Below are positions 60,657-64,000 of a stretch of 64,000 nucleotides of DNA, in pieces. The DNA lies in assembly GCF_030123365.1 (NCBI RefSeq), contig NZ_CP126107.1, forward strand, positions 2,713,501 through 2,777,500, written 5' to 3'. The stretch is from Neobacillus sp. SuZ13 (GTDB lineage: Bacteria; Bacillota; Bacilli; Bacillales; Cytobacillaceae). Position numbers and translations under genes: made by a program. The first letter of the stretch is position 1, and the number at the start of each line of letters is the position of its first letter. The notes beneath the pieces are model-generated. The model was not told where the DNA came from and did not search any database. It worked only from the letters and a program-made list of their open reading frames with translations.

Positions 60657-61054
60657 ACAACATCTGTGTGTTTGTTTATGGCACATTAAGAAAAAATGAG
60701 AGTAACCACTATTTAATGAAAGGTGCTACACTCATCGCCGGTCAAGCATGGGCGAATGGTCGTCTTTTTGATACAGGTCATGGTTACCCGGCATTGAAGG
60801 AATCGATGAGCGATAAAGTCTATGGTGAATTGTACATTGTATCCGAGGAACAGCTTCTTAGGCTGGATGAATTGGAAGGATACCGTCCAAATAGTAGAAA
60901 TAACTTATACATCCGCAAAAAGCAAGTTGTCTTTTATGAAAAGGGTAAAATTGAAGCCTATCTATATTTCATAGCGGAACATCATGGGGATATGTTGAAA
61001 AATCATATTGAATCAGGTGATTGGAAGGTTTATAGATTGGAAAAATCGGATTAA
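60653..61054 (+). CDS. Gamma-glutamylcyclotransferase-like protein
   Basis: The 133-residue protein has the family start VFVYGTLRKNESNHYLM, the DELEGY catalytic Glu region (RLDELEGYRPN), and YLYFIAEHHGD near the C-terminus. It cleaves gamma-glutamyl amines or peptides to release pyroglutamate. It overlaps the M20 peptidase gene (ATGA), so the two act on peptides together. Confidence 0.85.
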   Translation: MNNICVFVYGTLRKNESNHYLMKGATLIAGQAWANGRLFDTGHGYPALKESMSDKVYGELYIVSEEQLLRLDELEGYRPNSRNNLYIRKKQVVFYEKGKIEAYLYFIAEHHGDMLKNHIESGDWKVYRLEKSD

Positions 61055-61087
61055 TCCATCCAATATATTTTGTAAATGAAAGTAGTA

Positions 61088-61112
61088 AAAGCCGCCAAAT
61101 TGGCGGCTCTTA
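61088..61112 (+). terminator. Short GC-rich hairpin terminator
   Basis: AGCCGCCA pairs with TGGCGGCT (61090-61097 with 61101-61108). The following T-tract is weak. Confidence 0.55.
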
Positions 61113-61208
61113 ACTTAGTGCAAGAAGAAAAACGTTAATGCGTATTTGAAACCTATTTAGACATAAAGAAAAGCCATGGTAGAAAATTTCAACCATAGCT
61201 CTTAACTT

Positions 61209-61592
61209 TTAACAGTTACAGATCATTAAGACGTTTCCGTCTAAATCTTGAAAGTTGAAATAGGCGAAATCACCAATACGCTCTACTTCTTTAACAATTG
61301 TTATTCCTTTATTTTTAACAAACTTGTACGCTTCATCTATGTCTTTAACATAGAAATTAAATAAAACATGTTTAGAAGGTTCTAATTTAAAGCTCGGATT
61401 AAAGGTGTGATCATCTAAGGTAAGTCCAGTCTCGGACGTAACAGGAATGTTGTAAACAGGAGATTTAACATTACTCTTATTAAATGGTATTCCAAGTAAG
61501 TTACTGTACCATTTTGCCGATTCTTTGAGGTTACTAACATGAATAAAAACATTGTTTACCTTACAGGCGATGGGAGATACAACAGAATTCAT
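61209..61592 (-). CDS. VOC family protein
   Basis: The 127-residue protein has two VOC modules, the first KVNNVFIHVSNLKESAKWYS, the second FNFYVKDIDEAYKFVKNKG then NFQDLDGNVLMICNC. It is only distantly similar to the VOC proteins at 21652 and 10278. ATG 61592 follows AAAGGTGGC; the longer frame has no site. Confidence 0.85.
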   Translation of the reverse strand: MNSVVSPIACKVNNVFIHVSNLKESAKWYSNLLGIPFNKSNVKSPVYNIPVTSETGLTLDDHTFNPSFKLEPSKHVLFNFYVKDIDEAYKFVKNKGITIVKEVERIGDFAYFNFQDLDGNVLMICNC

Positions 61593-61688
61593 AAACAAGC
61601 CACCTTTATTAGGAATTTATTTTACAAATTCCACAATATGGTGGAAAATCCTTTAAATAAATTAAATACTTACGTCGCAGTACGAAAC

Positions 61689-61792
61689 TATTGTGAAGAA
61701 ATGTACTTAAGCTAACGGGTACAAGAGTTAAACAATGAGGTGCTATCGCAGCTCATTTTCTTTTTGTACTAACAGATCACGATAATTAAACA
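61689..61792 (+). repeat. Dispersed intergenic element
   Basis: Left end CTATTGTGAAGAAATGTACT, TAAGCTAACGGGTACAAGAG; hairpin GAGGTGC-tatc-GCAGCTC with T-run; right end TTTTTGTACTAACAGATCAC and ATAATTAAAC. It sits between the divergent VOC and GNAT genes. Confidence 0.82.
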
Positions 61793-61869
61793 ACAATATC
61801 ATTAAATAGAGGATTTTTAGCTTTCGTAAAGAAAGAGTAAATAATAAAAAATGAGGGGATGAAGAAAAT

Positions 61870-62373
61870 TTGGAGTATATCATTCAGATAAAGCCTTGGG
61901 AGGATAATGACCTTGATTTACTTTTTCGTATAAACGCTCCAGAAATGATGCAGCATCTTGGAGGTTCAGAGAGTAAAGAGCAGATTTTTAAACGACATAA
62001 ACGATATCTTGAGCTTGGTAATAGAGGACGTATGTTTAGCATTATATTGTTACCAGAATTAGAATCAGTAGGTTCTGTGGGTTATTGGCAAACTACTTGG
62101 AATAATGAAAGTGTATATGAAACTGGATGGAGCATTATACCCCCGTATCAAGGGAAAGGAATAGCTACAAAAGCAGTAAAGTTAGCAATAGAAGAGGCAT
62201 CTAATGAAAACAAATATAAATACATTCACGCATTCCCATCGATTGATAATCCTGCTTCTAATGCAATTTGTCGGAAGTTTAACTTTCAGTTTATTTCTGA
62301 ATGCGAATTTGAATATCCCCCAGGAAACTTTATGAGGTGCAATAATTGGCGTTATAACTTAATTGGACAATAG
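61870..62373 (+). CDS. GNAT family acetyltransferase
   Basis: The 167-residue protein has the acetyl-CoA pyrophosphate loop IIPPYQGKGIATKAVKLAIE (about 99), and the distal YIHAFPSIDNPASNAICRKFN. It would acetylate a small amine or antibiotic. It starts at TTG 61870, behind GAGGGGATGAAGAAAA. A dispersed element lies on each side. Confidence 0.82.
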   Translation: MEYIIQIKPWEDNDLDLLFRINAPEMMQHLGGSESKEQIFKRHKRYLELGNRGRMFSIILLPELESVGSVGYWQTTWNNESVYETGWSIIPPYQGKGIATKAVKLAIEEASNENKYKYIHAFPSIDNPASNAICRKFNFQFISECEFEYPPGNFMRCNNWRYNLIGQ

Positions 62374-62401
62374 CTGTTTTTTCAGTTCTTAATTTTTAAA
62401 A

Positions 62402-62512
62402 AAGTTTGTGAAGAAATGTACTTAAGCTAACGGGTAGCAATAGTTGAAGATTCGGGGTTGCTACGGCAGCTCTTTTTTCTTATTCCACTAACGGAAGCAG
62501 TATAGTTCAAGA
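62402..62512 (+). repeat. Dispersed intergenic element, near-complete
   Basis: Left end AAGTTTGTGAAGAAATGTAC, TTAAGCTAACGGGTAGCAAT; middle GGTTGCTACGGCAGCTC and T6; right end TTATTCCACTAACGGAAGC, AGTATAGTTCAAGAAGG. It follows the GNAT gene directly. Confidence 0.85.
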
Positions 62513-62577
62513 AGGAATATTCAATATTCTAAACGAATGATACAATATATTTATCTGTCTTTATTGGAGGGAACTGA

Positions 62578-62811
62578 TTGTTTCGTAAAATGACTTCAAA
62601 AAAGGAATTTTTGTATCTAGGTGTTGTGGTAGGTATAACAACAGGGCTCTTTTCTGCAACACATTCTATAATATGGCTTTATTTAATGGCTTTATTGATT
62701 TTTATACAAGGCTTTATATTTGGAAAACCAACAAAGAAGGATATTATATTTGACGGTGTTGGATTAGTATTGTTGATCCTGGTATTTACAATTGGACAAC
62801 ATTCCTTATAA
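62578..62811 (+). CDS. Small two- or three-helix membrane protein, 77 residues
   Basis: The TTG at 62578 follows TTGGAGGGAACTGA. The protein has three hydrophobic stretches (about 12-28, 31-48 and 58-74) with charged loops (KPTKKDIIFD). No family recognised. It is flanked by dispersed elements on both sides. Confidence 0.65.
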   Translation: MFRKMTSKKEFLYLGVVVGITTGLFSATHSIIWLYLMALLIFIQGFIFGKPTKKDIIFDGVGLVLLILVFTIGQHSL

Positions 62812-62825
62812 AACGAGTTATTTAA

Positions 62826-62900
62826 ATAGTGTACTAAAGTAAAATGCTTGATTTTAAGAAAGGGTTGCTGCGGCGATCCTTTTTTCTTATTGCACTACCA
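62826..62900 (+). repeat. Dispersed intergenic element, partial
   Basis: GTGTACTAAAGTAAAATGCT and GGTTGCTGCGGCGATCC with T6, then TTCTTATTGCACTACC. The right end has been lost. Confidence 0.65.
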
Positions 62901-63019
62901 TGAAAATTAACTTCTGTCAGATCCGAAAAATGGCAATACTTAAATAGACGCAGCTCATTCATTTTTTAAAAAAAGAGCAGGGCGCCTGATCAAGGTGTTA
63001 ATGGACAACGAATAATAGA

Positions 63020-64000
63020 TTAAGATGCTTCGGTAATTGTCACCGTATAACCTAAGTTTTCTAGTCTTCGAACCGAATGGCGTACTATAGATGCTTGTTT
63101 TTGTTTATCAAAATAATCTTCGCCTAAGTCAACGTACATTTCTTTTCTGGTTAGAAGGTAATATGCGATTCGCAACATCGCATGGGCGACTACAATTGCT
63201 GCCTTTTTCTTTCCTTTTCGTCCAGCTGTGCGTCTATACAGCGCACCTAGATAGTTTTTTGACCCTCTTACAGATTGAGCTGCTTCTGTTAATGCGGATC
63301 TTAAATACTTATTTCCCTTTTTTGATCTGCTAGATTTCCTTTTTCCTGCGCTTTCATTGTGTCCAGGGACCAAGGCTGCCCATGAACACAAATGTGCGGC
63401 AGTCGGGAATTGGTTTCCAACGTGCGTACCAATTTCAGCTAAGATTTGTTCAGCCATTCTTGTGGCGATACCAGGGATGGAATCGAGTCGTTCTATATCT
63501 TCTTGATAAGTGCTTACTCTTTTAGCTATCTCTTGATCTAACATTTCAATTTGCTCTGTTAGAAAATCAATGTGAGTTAAAATTGTTTTTAACATTAAGC
63601 GTTGGTGTGGGTTAACATAACCCTGAAGTGCCAATTCAAGTTCTTCTTTTTTCTTTTTCATTGTACGACGAGCGAAGTTTGCTAGTTTTTCAGGATCATC
63701 TTCACCATCTGCGATTGCTCGAAGCATATCTTTCGATGAAACACCCATAATATCAGATACAACAGAACCTAGTTTGATGTTGGCTCCTTCTAAAACCTTT
63801 TGAATCCTATTATGTTGTCTGGCGCGTTCTTCAATGATACTCCGGCGATAGCGTACAAGTTCCCGCAGTTCTCGTTGATTCCGATCAGGAATGAAGCTTG
63901 CTTTAAGTAATCCATAACGAAGAAGTTGGGCTATCCATTCGGCATCTTTAACAACCGTTTTGCGTCCCGGAAGGGCCTTCATGTGTTGAGCATTTACAAC
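63020..64000 (-). mobile_element. IS110 family transposase gene, 5' end beyond the window
   Basis: The minus-strand frame stays open to the last base of the window (VVNAQHMKALPGRKTVVKDA at the visible start), so the true start is outside. It has the middle of the IS110 DEDD domain (KDAEWIAQLLRYGLL, then RNQRELRELVRYRR) and the C-terminal transposase_20 domain with DSIPGIATRMAEQILAEIG and SWAALVPGHNESAGKR, including the conserved Ser. IS110 elements use a DEDD/Ser enzyme with a bridge RNA; the RNA-bearing noncoding end would lie near 62910-63020 or beyond the right edge and was not identified. Confidence 0.92.

Noticed and set aside
3077..62900. CRISPR array as explanation for the repeats
   Set aside because: The copies are dispersed over the window between genes, are about 100 bases long and have no regular spacers.
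1..64000. tRNA or rRNA genes
   Set aside because: No cloverleaf, 3' CCA context or rRNA core sequence was noticed on either strand, though short tRNAs could be missed by eye.

Overview
The window is low-GC, densely coding DNA from an endospore-forming Firmicute, most likely a member of the Bacillaceae. The evidence is the strong AGGAGG-type ribosome binding sites, frequent TTG/GTG starts, and families typical of that group: Spx with an Rrf2 regulator, an IDEAL-domain protein, a DUF3231 protein, a YflT/DUF2382 stress protein, a YjcZ-like sporulation peptide, a BclA-like C-terminal domain, YitT, and a preQ1-I riboswitch in front of queCDE. No species can be named from the sequence alone. No rRNA, tRNA, CRISPR array or complete prophage was seen.

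Layout. 1-2.8 kb: tail of a RidA gene, then a sugar isomerase-like TIM-barrel gene overlapping an MFS transporter. 3-15 kb: stress protein, polysaccharide deacetylase, small unknowns, an MmyB-type regulator divergent from a FabF paralogue, several broken genes, an aldo/keto reductase divergent from an AraC regulator, and a PadR regulator with two half-size permease genes. 15-28 kb: amine oxidase, DUF3231, small hypothetical genes (one with a dead duplicate), DUF817, an Spx/small stress protein/Rrf2/IDEAL cluster sharing a palindromic operator, and two glycosyltransferases. 28-33 kb: isoaspartyl dipeptidase and a YfcC carrier behind a sigma-54 promoter, divergent from their probable sigma-54 activator. 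33-45 kb: Imm26 protein, unknowns, DinB proteins, SMR exporter, a PP2C phosphatase plus amidase pair, NUDIX, nitroreductase, an orphan acyl carrier protein, and remains of decayed genes. 45-49 kb: a tyrosine-recombinase-like protein with its catalytic residues replaced, YitT, and the queuosine precursor operon. 49-61 kb: vWA protein, HAD phosphatase, DUF1284, a ketoacyl-synthase homologue lacking one active-site His next to a seven-helix PAS-GGDEF-EAL protein, BclA-like protein, EamA transporter plus RCC1-repeat protein, TPR protein, and an M20-type peptidase plus gamma-glutamylcyclotransferase pair. 61-64 kb: VOC, GNAT, a small membrane protein and an IS110 transposase running off the end.

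The most striking unexplained structure is a family of about 100-bp intergenic elements, at least 15 recognisable copies, nearly all in the same orientation. Each has a conserved left end (TGTGAAGAAATGTACTTAAAC then GGGTGCAAGAGTT), a central hairpin followed by a T-tract whose sequence differs between copies, and a conserved right end (TTGCACTAAC..AGCAGGTTAGTTGAAG) partly complementary to the left end. They look like mobile or dispersed transcription terminators. The window also holds several fragments of genes whose full copies lie elsewhere in the same window, which points to repeated duplication and decay.

Coordinates of start codons were chosen from visible ribosome binding sites and often differ from the longest open frame. 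All family assignments come from reading motifs; no database search was run.
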